From Pontibacter kalidii (GTDB taxonomy: Bacteria > Bacteroidota > Bacteroidia > Cytophagales > Hymenobacteraceae): 64,000 bases of DNA. The stretch covers positions 622,501 through 686,500 of the forward strand of contig NZ_CP111079.1 of NCBI RefSeq assembly GCF_026278245.1. The letters are read 5' to 3'. Under the pieces are notes generated by a model that did not search any database, was not told the origin of the DNA, and saw nothing but the letters and a program-made list of their open reading frames with translations. A program made the position numbers and the translations under genes. Positions 36,301-45,505 of the stretch are shown in pieces (position 1 is the first letter of the stretch; every line of letters starts with the position of its first letter).

Positions 36301-36765
36301 ATGGCAGGTAAATTAAGAGATCAGCTGATTGGTGCGTGGAAGCTTGTCTCCTATGAATCCTATGAAGAGCAGCCTGTGGATGGATCAGACACGTTCTACC
36401 CGATGAGCGAAAAACCGATGGGGATCATCCTATACACACCCGATGGCTATATGTCCGCGCAACTGATGCACCCCGATCGGGAGAACTTTGAATCGGGCGA
36501 CTGGTTTGATGGCACCGATGAAGAGTATAAACAGGAGGCTTCTACTTACATTGCCTATTCCGGACCGTTTCATGTAGGCGAAGAAAAGCAAACGCTGACC
36601 CACTCCATGTATGTTTCCCTTTTCCCAAACTGGACCGGCCAGACCCAACCCCGTGTGGTAAAAGTGGAGGGCGACCTGTTGCATTTGAGTACGGCAGCGC
36701 CAATCGTTTCGAAGGGTAAAAAGGTTAACTCCTATTTAACCTGGAAACGGGCAGACGCACAGTAA
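36301..36765 (+). CDS. Lipocalin-like domain protein
   Basis: 154 residues without a signal peptide. RDQLIGAWKLVSYES at the start, GIILYTPDGYMSAQLM in the middle and HLSTAAPIV near the end match the short lipocalin-like family often found with SDR and redox genes. It probably binds a small hydrophobic molecule in the cytosol, but there is no direct evidence. It is linked in line with the SDR before it and the permease pseudogene after it. Confidence 0.82.
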   Translation: MAGKLRDQLIGAWKLVSYESYEEQPVDGSDTFYPMSEKPMGIILYTPDGYMSAQLMHPDRENFESGDWFDGTDEEYKQEASTYIAYSGPFHVGEEKQTLTHSMYVSLFPNWTGQTQPRVVKVEGDLLHLSTAAPIVSKGKKVNSYLTWKRADAQ

Positions 36766-36775
36766 ACAAGCGCCG

Positions 36776-37767
36776 ATGGAGCCAGTGGAGATCGTACAGA
36801 TAGCAGGTGTCATCCTGGCCATTGTCTGTATCATTTATGGCGCCATGAAAGGCATCAGCATCCTTATTCTGGCTCCTTTGTGTACCGTCATCGTTATCGT
36901 CACGAATCAGATGCCCTTCTTCGGGTCTCTGGTGGAGAAGCACTCCTACATGAGTGGCCTGGCGGATTTTGTCATCAACTTTTTTGCGGTGTTTGCGCTC
37001 GGTGCCATCCTGGCCAAATACATCGAAGAGAGCGGGGCGCCCAATCCATAGCGGATCAGATTTTGGCCTTAACAGGCACGGAGAAGCCCTATCCGGTGCT
37101 GGTGGGGCTTTTTCTGATCACGGCGCTTTCCTCTGAAAAGCTGAAAGAGAAAATCCCGCCCTTCCTGGCAGCAGTATTACCTATCGTGATCCCAATTATC
37201 ATTATCCTGATCGGCAGTTTTCTGGAAATTGAGTATATCATCCTGATAGGGTTGGCCGCTGCTATCGTGGTATCAGCCATTGCTTTCCGGAAGTAGATTC
37301 CCGGTCAGATACCGGTGCTGAACGAAGGCGCCAGCGGTTCGGTCATGCCCATCCTGCTCACCTCGTCTTCGGTTGCTTTTGGTTTTGTCATTACGCTGGC
37401 TCCCGGGTTCCGCTTTATCTCAGATTTTATACTTGGAATTCCCGGCAACCCGCTCATTAGTTTGTCCCTGGCATCAGCTGCCTTTGGCGGCATCACCGGT
37501 TCCTCCTCCGGAGCTTTGAGCATCGTGTTACAGGCTTTCGCTGAGAATTACCTGGCGCTGGGTATTCACCCGGATGTCATCCACCGTGTTGCCGCCATTG
37601 CCTCGTCAGTTTTCACGGTCATGCCGCATTCCGGTGTCATCCTAACCATGTTTGCGTTGACAGGACTCAACCACAAGAATGCCTTCAAATACCAGTTCCT
37701 GGGGATGACAATCACGAATTTTCTAGCGCTGGTTACTGTTATTGTTGCTGCAGAATTGATTTACTGA
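36776..37767 (+). pseudogene. Decayed GntP family permease
   Basis: Three blocks of one permease can be read. Block 1 (36776-37051) ends in a frameshift: FALGAILAKYIEESGAP is followed, in the next frame, by SIADQILALTGTEKPYPVL. Block 2 then jumps from LFLITAL to SSEKLKEKIPP, where about 110-130 residues of a normal 440-residue GntP are missing. A TAG at 37294-37296 interrupts AFRK-IPGQIPVLNEG, and block 3 continues in the same frame (GSVMPILLTSSSVAFGFV, SGALSIVLQ, MPHSGVIL) to 37767. A frameshift, an internal deletion and a nonsense codon show that it is not functional. It was probably the transporter for the SDR operon before it. Confidence 0.85.
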
Positions 37768-38257
37768 GACCTTGGAATACCCGCATAGCTCACGGAATCC
37801 CTCAACCACTGCACCACCGAAAGGCAGGTCCCGGAGAAGATAATGGCGGGCATGGTAGAAAATTATACTTCGCCTATAACCCGTTGCTGATACCAGAATT
37901 GAGTGGGTCGTGCGCCTAAAAAAACATTAAGCCACCCCAACCCCTCCAAGGCTACCAGTAGGAGACATAATATTCCTGCCGCAAGATTGCATCTTATGGC
38001 CTTTAATGAAGCAAGCTTTCAGCTTGCACAAGTATAAACGTTACCTGCTGCCGGGCATCGCAAGCTGGAGGCTTGCCAGCTCGGAGAACCACGAGTTGAA
38101 AACTTGCGGGAGGGTAGCTGTATAGTGAACTTGAAGCCTAATCGTAGGTAGCTTCTACTTCCTGGGAAGAGAGTTTGGGTTGCCGGACAAGTGGTCCTGA
38201 TACGCACAAATGAATTTATACTGGTATTAGTATGCGACAAGACTTTCGCCTCTCTCA
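37768..38257. other. Gene-free gap with short inverted repeats
   Basis: No gene is seen. It contains GCAAGCTTTCAGCTTGC (38011-38027), a second GCAAGCTGGAGGCTTGC (38060-38076), and a CCACCCCAACCCCTCCAAGG fragment (37933) like those in the foldback repeats. AAGTATA and TATACTT copies are present. It separates the permease pseudogene from a minus-strand lipoprotein gene. Confidence 0.6.
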
Positions 38258-38971
38258 CTACTCCTCTACGTTCCTGAACATATCCTTTGTGTCGGCAGCT
38301 CCTTCCAGGGTTAGGTATTCTGCCTGCAGCGTACGTATCTTAAGTTTATCGGAGGTGCTGATCTGGCTCTCCAACTGGCCGCGACGCTCATTTAGTTTAC
38401 CATATACGTGGTCCACGTAACCCCAATCGCTCTGTGTCCAGTTTTTGCGCTTGGCGCGTACGGTGCCCATAAAGGTAAGGTAGGCCTCGCGCATCTGGGA
38501 CGGCTGCAATTGTGCCAGGTCATCGTACTCGCGGAGCAACTGCTCCTGCCAGGCTGTTACTTTCTTAGCATCCAGCGGCTGCTGCATACGGCGCTCCTGG
38601 CGCTCTTCCCAGCTTCGGTAGCGGTCTTGCAGGTCTCTGTACTCCGCCTTCGATTTCTCGGAGAGGCTGTCGAACTTACTCTCCAGCTGGGCGTTTCGGC
38701 GGCGCAGTTCCTCTTTCACCTGCGGCCACTCTTTGCGGATGGCGGTATCGCCTTTTTCGGCCTGCTTGTTCAGCCACCCCCTGAATTCCTCCAGTTCCTG
38801 CTCCGCCGTCTCCCCCGATTTTACCACGGTGGCGGTGTCTCTTTCTTCGGTGTTGGTTACTACTGTTTCATCGCCCTCCACCTCTCGGCGGCCATCGCAA
38901 CTCCAGAGCAAGGTAATGGCAGAAAGTATAAAGGTTATTCTAAGGGTATAAGGGGCCTTTTTCATCAGCAT
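38258..38971 (-). CDS. Coiled-coil lipoprotein of unknown function
   Basis: 237 residues (235 from the nearby MKKAPY start). Lipoprotein signal ending ITLLWSC, then a Thr/Glu-rich linker. From about residue 55 to the end it is almost entirely helical and strongly charged, with heptad-like patterns (FRGWLNKQAEKGDTAIRKEW, YRSWEERQERRMQQ), so an extended coiled coil in the periplasm is likely. I know no family. It lies downstream of the GH3 gene on the same strand, 55 bases away. Confidence 0.7.
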   Translation of the reverse strand: MLMKKAPYTLRITFILSAITLLWSCDGRREVEGDETVVTNTEERDTATVVKSGETAEQELEEFRGWLNKQAEKGDTAIRKEWPQVKEELRRRNAQLESKFDSLSEKSKAEYRDLQDRYRSWEERQERRMQQPLDAKKVTAWQEQLLREYDDLAQLQPSQMREAYLTFMGTVRAKRKNWTQSDWGYVDHVYGKLNERRGQLESQISTSDKLKIRTLQAEYLTLEGAADTKDMFRNVEE

Positions 38972-39026
38972 GTTTCTTATCTATCGTGTTTGATGCTATA
39001 GTACGAAACTTGCCGGTTCAGGATGC

Positions 39027-40886
39027 TTATGGCACTGGAGGGCCAGCCATAAACGGCTTATTGAGGTAAATGCCATCGCCGAAAGTATAATGCTTGTTCA
39101 CGGTGACGGCCAACTTGCCCCGGGCGGGCACCTTGCCGAAGATTACTTCGGCCGCCGCTGCTTGCGCATGAAAATACCCCTGGTACCCCACCAGCAGCGC
39201 CCTGCTGTTCTCTATATCTGGGAACTGGTTTAAGGCATAGGCATTGTTAAAAAGCGTAATCACGGCCTTGTTCGACTTTGCCAGCTGCTGCACCAGTTTG
39301 GTGGCATCGTCGGAATAACCCAGCTTATTGGTGGGGCGGATGCTGGGGCCGTAAAGCGCCACCAGCACCACATCGTACTTTTTCAACTGCTTCCACATTT
39401 TCCGGGTCTCCTTGCCGTTGGCTTTTCGGGAGATAAAGAAGTCGTCGGTCTTGCTGGTAAGATGCTTCACCTGGCGCTGAAAGGCCGTAACGCGGTCGGT
39501 GCCTACAGAGAGCGTGGCGATGGACATACGCGGCGTCTGCTGCAGCGGGAGCATCTTCTTCTTATTGTTGAGCAAAGTGACCGCGTTTTCTGCAATGTGC
39601 TTGTTGATCAGATCGGCGATAGGTGGGTTCAGGTCCTCGTACAGGTTCTCTTCCGCAACAGGCTTATACTTATCCAGCCCCAGCCACTGCTTGGCCGCCA
39701 GTACGCGCTTGCAGCGCCTGTCAATCTCCTCCTGTGTCAGGTCGCCGTTCTCGATAGCCTCTTTCACGGCGCTGATGGCCTTGGGCACGCTGTTCAGGCG
39801 CTCCAGCACATCGTTGCCGGCCATCAGGGCGCGGGCCTCCGCCTCACCGGGCTCAAAATACTTGGTTACGCCTTTCATCACCATGGCATCCGTAAAGATG
39901 AGGCCCTTGTAGTTGAGCTGCTGCTTCAGCAGGCCGGTCACGATGGGTTCCGAAAGGGTAGAGGGCACGTTCTCGGCCGGGTCGAGCTGCGGGATGTGCA
40001 TGTGGGCCACCATCATGCCGCCTAAGCCATGCTTTATCATCTCCCGGAAAGGGTACAACTCGAGCGAGTCCAGCCGTTCGCGGCCGAAAGGTATCACGGG
40101 CAGGTCGTAGTGCGAGTCCACATCCGTGTCGCCGTGGCCGGGGAAGTGCTTGGCCACCGCCATAATGCCGCCGTCCTGCATGCCCTGCATGTAGGCTATG
40201 CTCTTCGCCGCCACCTCATACTTGTCCTCGCCGAAAGAGCGGTAACTGATGACTGGGTTCCTGGGGTTGTTGTTCACGTCGGCCACCGGCGCGAAGTTAA
40301 TGTGCATGCCCAGCCGCTTAAACTCCTGCGCCACTTCCACGCCCATGCGGTAGATCAGGTCGTTATCGGTTAAGGCGCCCAGCATCTGCTGCGAAGGGTA
40401 TTCCACGGTAGAGTCCAGGCGCATGCCCACCCCGGTCTCGGCATCCATCGAAATCCACAAAGGCACTTTGGAGGCCGCCTGGTACGCGTTCGTAAGTCTT
40501 GCCTGCCGCACCGGGCCTCCCTGGAAGAAGATGATACCACCTACTTTATACTGTTTTATCAGCCGCATCACATCGGCTTCATACTTTTCTCCTTTGTTTG
40601 AGAAAGCCTCAATTATGATTAGCTGCGCGATACGCTCCTCTGGTGTAAGCGTATTGAAGACTGAATCCACCCAGTAAGAGGAACTATCCTCCAGCGCGGC
40701 AATAAGCGAGGAAGGGCGGTTATAGGTAGCGGGGCGCTCTACCGGATAAAACTGCCGCTGCTCTTCCGAAAAGCTCCTGCGCTGTGCGTCGGAGCCCTCG
40801 CAGGAGCACAGCACCACGGCCAGCAGGGGCAGCAACCATAAACGACAGGCTTTGAGGAGATTCGCTTTGTGTAGGATCCTTTGCAT
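39027..40886 (-). CDS. Glycoside hydrolase family 3 lipoprotein (NagZ-like catalytic domain)
   Basis: 619 residues. Lipobox LAVVLCSC. The GH3 N-terminal barrel has the NagZ-type signature KHFPGHGDTDVDSH near residue 245, whose His/Asp dyad serves as acid/base, and the nucleophile aspartate in GLIFTDAMVMKGV near 330. A GH3 C-terminal domain follows (ENAVTLLNNKKKMLPLQ, GKLAVTV). Such enzymes release N-acetylglucosamine from wall fragments. In many Bacteroidota this protein is fused to a beta-lactamase-like domain, making about 980 residues; here that domain is absent. It is probably envelope-anchored. Confidence 0.88.
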   Translation of the reverse strand: MQRILHKANLLKACRLWLLPLLAVVLCSCEGSDAQRRSFSEEQRQFYPVERPATYNRPSSLIAALEDSSSYWVDSVFNTLTPEERIAQLIIIEAFSNKGEKYEADVMRLIKQYKVGGIIFFQGGPVRQARLTNAYQAASKVPLWISMDAETGVGMRLDSTVEYPSQQMLGALTDNDLIYRMGVEVAQEFKRLGMHINFAPVADVNNNPRNPVISYRSFGEDKYEVAAKSIAYMQGMQDGGIMAVAKHFPGHGDTDVDSHYDLPVIPFGRERLDSLELYPFREMIKHGLGGMMVAHMHIPQLDPAENVPSTLSEPIVTGLLKQQLNYKGLIFTDAMVMKGVTKYFEPGEAEARALMAGNDVLERLNSVPKAISAVKEAIENGDLTQEEIDRRCKRVLAAKQWLGLDKYKPVAEENLYEDLNPPIADLINKHIAENAVTLLNNKKKMLPLQQTPRMSIATLSVGTDRVTAFQRQVKHLTSKTDDFFISRKANGKETRKMWKQLKKYDVVLVALYGPSIRPTNKLGYSDDATKLVQQLAKSNKAVITLFNNAYALNQFPDIENSRALLVGYQGYFHAQAAAAEVIFGKVPARGKLAVTVNKHYTFGDGIYLNKPFMAGPPVP

Positions 40887-41079
40887 GATACTCTAAATAA
40901 CGCACCAATTTGTACTTTCTTGCCTTTGTCTGGTGCCGACAGGGCTGTAACCGGGTAAAAATATACCTTTACTTGGGGTCGTAACTGTCTGTCTACGTTA
41001 AAGAATGCTTATAGGGTAAAGTAACTGGAAGGAGTTTTTGTTCATTTTGGCTTATCTTTAAAGAAACGCACATTCAGTT

Positions 41080-41901
41080 ATGTCCTTTTTCACCCCGAGA
41101 GATCATACGCATACCTTAGCAGAGGATGCTCCTCATTTTGGCTATAGCTTTCTGCCGGGGCTGCTCTTTGCGGCGCTGCTTTGGCTCGTGGCCCTGCTCA
41201 GTTACCTCACCGGGGCCGACCTGGCTTTTCTGGGCATTCTTCCGCGCAATATCCTCGGGCTGGTAGGCGTGTTCTTTGGCCCTCTGATCCATGGGGGGCT
41301 GCTGCACCTGCTTTCCAACACCTTTCCGCTGGTGCTGCTCTCGGGGCTCATCCTTTACATGCACCGCAAGGTGGCGCTAAAAGTTATCGTGCTAGTCTAC
41401 GTGTTGAGCGGACTGCTGACCTGGCTTATCGGGCGGCAAGCGTACCACATTGGGGCGAGCGGAGTAGTGTATGGCTTGGCGGGTTTCCTGCTCTTTAACG
41501 GCTTCCTGCGCCAGAACCGGGGAGCCATGGCCGTGTCGCTGGCGGTGCTGTTTCTGTACAGCGGCCTGTTCTACGGGTTGTTTCCGGGGGAGGAGCGGGT
41601 GTCGTGGGAGGGGCACGTGGCGGGGCTGCTGAGCGGGCTGGTGGCGGCCATCGCCTTTGGCGAGGGCGATGCGGTGCAGCCGGCAAACAGGCCCCTGGAG
41701 CCGAATGTGGTGCAGCGGCACGTAAGCAGCACCGTGGGGCGCCACTACCAGCACATGTTCATCAGCTACAGCGTCCAGACAGACACTGTGCAGAAGGTAT
41801 ATACGTATACTTTCGATGCAGCCCACATCTCGGTAAAAATCTCAACCAATGCGGCGGCTGGCTCGTCTAAAATACAGACGAAGCCAAAGACAAAAGTATG
41901 A
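41080..41901 (+). CDS. Rhomboid family intramembrane serine protease
   Basis: 273 residues with six or so helices. The catalytic pair is clear: serine in HIGASGVVYGLAGF near residue 129 and histidine in WEGHVAGLLSG near 180; HGGLLHLLSNTFPL in helix 2 supplies the oxyanion residues. It cleaves substrates within the membrane. The C-terminal 80 residues are a soluble tail. The stop overlaps the start of the TVP38-type gene (ATGA), so they are translationally coupled. Confidence 0.9.
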   Translation: MSFFTPRDHTHTLAEDAPHFGYSFLPGLLFAALLWLVALLSYLTGADLAFLGILPRNILGLVGVFFGPLIHGGLLHLLSNTFPLVLLSGLILYMHRKVALKVIVLVYVLSGLLTWLIGRQAYHIGASGVVYGLAGFLLFNGFLRQNRGAMAVSLAVLFLYSGLFYGLFPGEERVSWEGHVAGLLSGLVAAIAFGEGDAVQPANRPLEPNVVQRHVSSTVGRHYQHMFISYSVQTDTVQKVYTYTFDAAHISVKISTNAAAGSSKIQTKPKTKV

Positions 41902-42695
41902 GCGGAGAACAGCAAGACATCAAGAAGCACCATGTCCGGGTAAAGGAAAGCCAGAAACACATGGATCCAAAGCAGGTAAGCCGGCAGCGGCACGAGGCGG
42001 CGCAGCAACAGGGGGAGGTGAAGCAAAGCAAGTGGCCGCTGGTCGTGACAGCCCTGCTGATCGGGGGCCTGGTGGCCTCCTACTTCGTGTTCCCGGGCTT
42101 TCAGGAGGAAGTCAATACCGGTTGGGAGGTTCTCACGAGCGGCGATAAGAACCGGATTTCGGAATGGGTGAGCCAGTTCGGCTTCTGGGGCCCTTTCTTT
42201 ATCGTAGCGGCCATGGTGGCGCAGATGTTCCTGCTGGTGATAAACGTGGTGGCGCTGATGCTGGTGGCCATTATTGCCTATGGGCCTGTATGGGGCTCTG
42301 TGATTGCCGTTACTGCCGTGGCGGTGGCCTCTACGGTGGGTTACTGGATTGGCCGGGGCCTGGGCGAGGCAACCGTGAGCAAAATCATTGGGCAGAAGTC
42401 GGAGCGGAAGGTGGCGGGCTTCATGGACAAGTACGGCATCTGGGCCATCATCATTGCGCGCATTTCCCCGTTCCTCTCCAATGATGCCATCAGCTTAGTG
42501 GCGGGCCTGGCCGGGATGGGCTACTTTAAGTTTATAGGGGCCACGCTAGCGGGCATTTTGCCACTGACCATACTTCTTGCCTGGCTCGGGGAAAATAACG
42601 ACCGCCTCCAAAGCGGCCTTATCTGGGTTTCCGCCCTCAGCCTCGTCGCCTTTATCGGCTACATTGCCTACGAAAAGTACGTCCGGAAAAAATAA
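41898..42695 (+). CDS. TVP38/TMEM64 (VTT domain, DedA-like) membrane protein
   Basis: 265 residues. A charged N-terminal tail of about 45 residues (rich in Gln, Lys and His) precedes six hydrophobic helices with the family core FWGPFFIVAAMVAQMF, YGPVWGSVIAVTAVAVAS and ISPFLSNDAISLVAGLAGM. VTT proteins are lipid scramblases or flippases of undecaprenyl phosphate or phospholipid in other bacteria. The start overlaps the rhomboid stop by four bases. There is no gene in the 303 bases downstream. Confidence 0.88.
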   Translation: MSGEQQDIKKHHVRVKESQKHMDPKQVSRQRHEAAQQQGEVKQSKWPLVVTALLIGGLVASYFVFPGFQEEVNTGWEVLTSGDKNRISEWVSQFGFWGPFFIVAAMVAQMFLLVINVVALMLVAIIAYGPVWGSVIAVTAVAVASTVGYWIGRGLGEATVSKIIGQKSERKVAGFMDKYGIWAIIIARISPFLSNDAISLVAGLAGMGYFKFIGATLAGILPLTILLAWLGENNDRLQSGLIWVSALSLVAFIGYIAYEKYVRKK

Positions 42696-42998
42696 ACAGC
42701 CCTATACTTCTGCAGCCCGTTTTATACGTTAACCCGCCGAAGGGGGGCAGTAGCCACAGCGCAGCGTTATACTTCTACTAGCCTTATGAGCAGGTGCATG
42801 TGCCCCCATTCGGAGAGGATCAAATAGCATTAGGTGCTTCTTATTATACTAGTTTATATATAAAAAGTATAACGACAGTGATTTATCTCTAAATCGGCCC
42901 TCCCATACTTTTCCTGCAACATTGCAAAACCCTTCCCTGAAAGCGTCGTTTAAGCGGGTTGTTATTAGAAAATCGATGTTTCACGAAAAGGACTGCAT

Positions 42999-43523
42999 AT
43001 GTTTAGGGTTAAATTACTCGCGGCTGTGTTCTATGTTGTTATAGCACTGGCTGAAGAATTATCCTTCTTTGAGGCTGAATCCTCCGCGCCGAAAGTCGAA
43101 GAATCGCTATCCGAACTGCCTCTCGAATGGTCCCCGCTGGAAACAGAAGAACAAGCCGACGAACTGGCAGCACTTCCCGAACCGACCCCCACGATTACCG
43201 TTTCTGCATCCATATATCATCCCGAGCCAGGCCAAACAGACAGCACGCCCTTCATCACTGCCGACGGCTCCCGCATCAACCCCAAAAACCCCAAACAACA
43301 CCGCTGGATTGCCGTATCGCGCGACTTGCATAGCAGATGGGGCGGCGAAGTGGAATTTGGGGATTCCCTGTGGGTAACGGGTATTTCTGAGGAGCTGGAT
43401 GGCCTGTACATCGTGCGTGATATTATGAACAAGCGCATGCAACGGAAAATCGACATCCTGGTAGGCAAACACGACAAGGTAATGGGGCATTGGAACAACG
43501 TGCAGATTGCCCGGCTGGATTGA
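42999..43523 (+). CDS. 3D-domain (double-psi barrel) protein
   Basis: 174 residues. A short hydrophobic N-terminus (VKLLAAVFYVVIALA) suggests export or a membrane anchor. After an acidic, Pro-rich linker the 3D domain runs from about 67: SIYHPEPGQTDSTPFITADG, then WIAVSRDLHSRWGGEVEFGD and IVRDIMNKR near the end, carrying its conserved aspartates. The domain occurs in MltA, RlpA-like and resuscitation-type wall enzymes. It may be a small wall-lytic or wall-binding protein. Confidence 0.72.
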   Translation: MFRVKLLAAVFYVVIALAEELSFFEAESSAPKVEESLSELPLEWSPLETEEQADELAALPEPTPTITVSASIYHPEPGQTDSTPFITADGSRINPKNPKQHRWIAVSRDLHSRWGGEVEFGDSLWVTGISEELDGLYIVRDIMNKRMQRKIDILVGKHDKVMGHWNNVQIARLD

Positions 43524-43625
43524 GCCACTACGTAATGGAGTTGGCTTCCACAAATATGAAAAGGGCTTTGGCAGCTGTGGGATAATCGTTATTTTAGGTT
43601 TTTCGGAAATCAAGCATAAGAAGCG

Positions 43626-44189
43626 ATGATAACACACCAGGAAGCCAGAACCATACTGGAAAGCATAACCAAAAGCGATAGCCTGCTGCGCCATGCCCGC
43701 ACCGTAGAATTAGTAATGCGTGCCTACGCCGCCAAACTGGGGGAGGACGAGGAACAATGGGGCATCACGGGCCTGCTACACGACGCAGACTACGAGGCTT
43801 ACCCCAGCCAGCACCCCGGCGTGATCGTGGGTCAGCTGCGCGAGCGGGGCGAGGAGGAGATAGCCCATGCCATCTCGGCACATTATACCAAGTGGGGCGT
43901 GCCTTACAACTCGCTGCTGGACAAGGCACTGGTGGCCTGCGATGAGGTAACCGGGTTTGTGGTAGCCTGCGCCCAGGTGCGGCCAACCAGGTTGCAGGGG
44001 CTGGAGGCGAAGTCGGTGTTAAAGAAGCTGGGCCAGAAAAGCTTTGCCGCCTCCGTGGACCGGGAAGAGGTAAGGCTGGGCGCCGAGATGTTTGGCGTGG
44101 ACCTGAAGGAGCATGTCAGCTTTATCATCGAAGTACTGCAGCAACACCAGCAGGAACTGCAACTGCAGCCGGTGGAGGAGCAGGCGTAG
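43626..44189 (+). CDS. HD-domain hydrolase
   Basis: 187 residues. HD-superfamily metal residues are seen in RHARTVELVM, LLHDADYEAYPSQHPG and AHAISAHYTKWG, followed by a helical C-terminus ending QLQPVEEQA. This HDIG-type group are phosphohydrolases of unknown substrate, commonly single-domain as here. A terminator follows at 44212. Confidence 0.85.
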   Translation: MITHQEARTILESITKSDSLLRHARTVELVMRAYAAKLGEDEEQWGITGLLHDADYEAYPSQHPGVIVGQLRERGEEEIAHAISAHYTKWGVPYNSLLDKALVACDEVTGFVVACAQVRPTRLQGLEAKSVLKKLGQKSFAASVDREEVRLGAEMFGVDLKEHVSFIIEVLQQHQQELQLQPVEEQA

Positions 44190-44211
44190 AACAGGACAAA
44201 GTATAAAAGGG

Positions 44212-44246
44212 AAGCGGCAGCTGCTGGTAGAGTGGCTGCCGCTTTT
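44212..44246 (+). terminator. Hairpin terminator after the HD gene
   Basis: AAGCGGCAGC pairs with the GGCTGCCGCTT arm across a 12-base loop, then T's. Confidence 0.75.
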
Positions 44247-44263
44247 ATGTTCGGGGGCGTTAG

Positions 44264-44945
44264 CATGCTAATGTGTCCAACCACCCCTGCCCCTCCTTGG
44301 CTAAGAAGGGTAGCCTGTAACTACCTACTGTGGCTAAAGTATGAACTCCGTTTTGTTGGTATTGCGCGGACAGGTCGCGACCTGTCCCTACAAGTATAAA
44401 CCCACCCCTGAGAGCTATGCTCGCTAGCTCAAAACTCGCGTTTTGGCTAGTCCAGAGGAGGGGAATTATACTTACTTTACTTTATTGCCATCTCGAGCAG
44501 GGCGAGAGATCTATCCAAAATTCTAAAGAGATCTCTCCCAAAGGTTGAGATGACAAATTACAGTGGCTATCGAATCTGATCCCAGTCCTTGGGTTGAGCG
44601 CCTTGTAGATTTCCGGTTTCGCTTTAGCGAAATTGCTGAGACCGCAGGTCAAGCAAAGGAAATGTACACCGCGCGATGCCAAAGGACGAGCCCTCTCGGG
44701 CTGGAGAGCACCAAAGCCAGAAATGAAACGATAGATCTGTAAGTCTGGGGGATCAGCAGTAACTATAAAGTATAGCTTGTTTTCAATTGCAGAAAGCAGG
44801 GGCTAAGAGAGGCACAAGCGGACGCTTGCGCCAGTGAAGTATAAAGTAAAACTCAAGTATACGCATGGCTCTGCGAGCCAGTCGGGTTGCAAACCCAACG
44901 AATAAGAAGGCACGGGTTGCAAACCCGCGCCAGCGAGAGATGTGA
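44264..44945 (-). repeat. Composite intergenic hairpin-module repeat, copy D (inverted)
   Basis: The gap 44190-45124 has no gene and carries the modules of copies A-C in reverse order: a CCACCCCTGCCCCTCCTTGG arm (44281), GGACAGGTCGCGACCTGTCC (44368), the extra foldback segment (44396-44458), an inverted core from CAGTCCTTGGGTTGAG (44583) to GCGCGATGCC (44680), AGCCCTCTCGGGCT (44690), GGCACAAGCGGACGCTTGCGCC (44812), TGGCTCTGCGAGCCA then CGGGTTGCAAACCC (44865-44900) and CACGGGTTGCAAACCCGCGCC (44912). It also holds a CATCTCGAGC..GAGATGACA pair (44490-44555) that matches 29505-29525. Confidence 0.78.
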
Positions 44946-45124
44946 GTGAAGGATGGAAGTATAGCCCAAGTATAAAATCCTGCTCATCCCTCATCCTGAA
45001 AATCCTGATTCAGACAAGTATAAGTATGGCTTTTCAAGCCAATCTAGTTACAGACTCGTTACTATCATTGGTCACAAGTCCGGAGACTTGCGCCAGAAAG
45101 CGGGAAGTATAAGTATAACTGCCG

Positions 45125-45316
45125 CTACAAAGTATACTCCCTTAAAATCTCGAACCCTTCTTTATCATCTTTTGCCTCTACTACCTCGTTAATCACAAAC
45201 TGAATTTCCTGCTCTGTCCAGTTCTCCTTTTCAGCGGCTTTTACAAATGTGTCGAGGGCGGCAAAGCGGGAGCCTTGTGCAGATATGGTTGCTTTAACTT
45301 TCTTTCGGATGCGCAT
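45125..45316 (-). CDS. Small hypothetical helical protein
   Basis: 63 residues: [20 protein letters not shown], then [20 protein letters not shown] and a final IKK-free acidic stretch [11 protein letters not shown]. No signal or membrane segment. The basic start and amphipathic helices would suit a small DNA- or RNA-associated protein, but this is only a guess and I know no family. It lies beside composite repeat D as a single gene. Confidence 0.5.
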   Translation of the reverse strand: MRIRKKVKATISAQGSRFAALDTFVKAAEKENWTEQEIQFVINEVVEAKDDKEGFEILREYTL

Positions 45317-45505
45317 GACGTAATTTTTGCCTCAATTTACGAAGTCCCTGGCAAATAGTACCAGTGCAGTCGCCGTGTATATCCTCCGGCAGGGCTTGCT
45401 TATGGGAATTATATCAGGTTTATACTTGCGGGCGTAATGGCTGGCTTAACTCTTTCCGGCTTTGGCCGTTCTAATAGGCTACATCAGGTTTTAGCCACTG
45501 TCAGT

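Noticed and set aside
36776..37767. Programmed frameshift/stop readthrough in GntP
   Set aside because: The internal loss of over 100 residues cannot be bypassed by recoding, so decay is the simpler reading.
44264..44945. CRISPR array
   Set aside because: Repeats are of different kinds and irregular spacing; no uniform repeat-spacer pattern and no cas genes.
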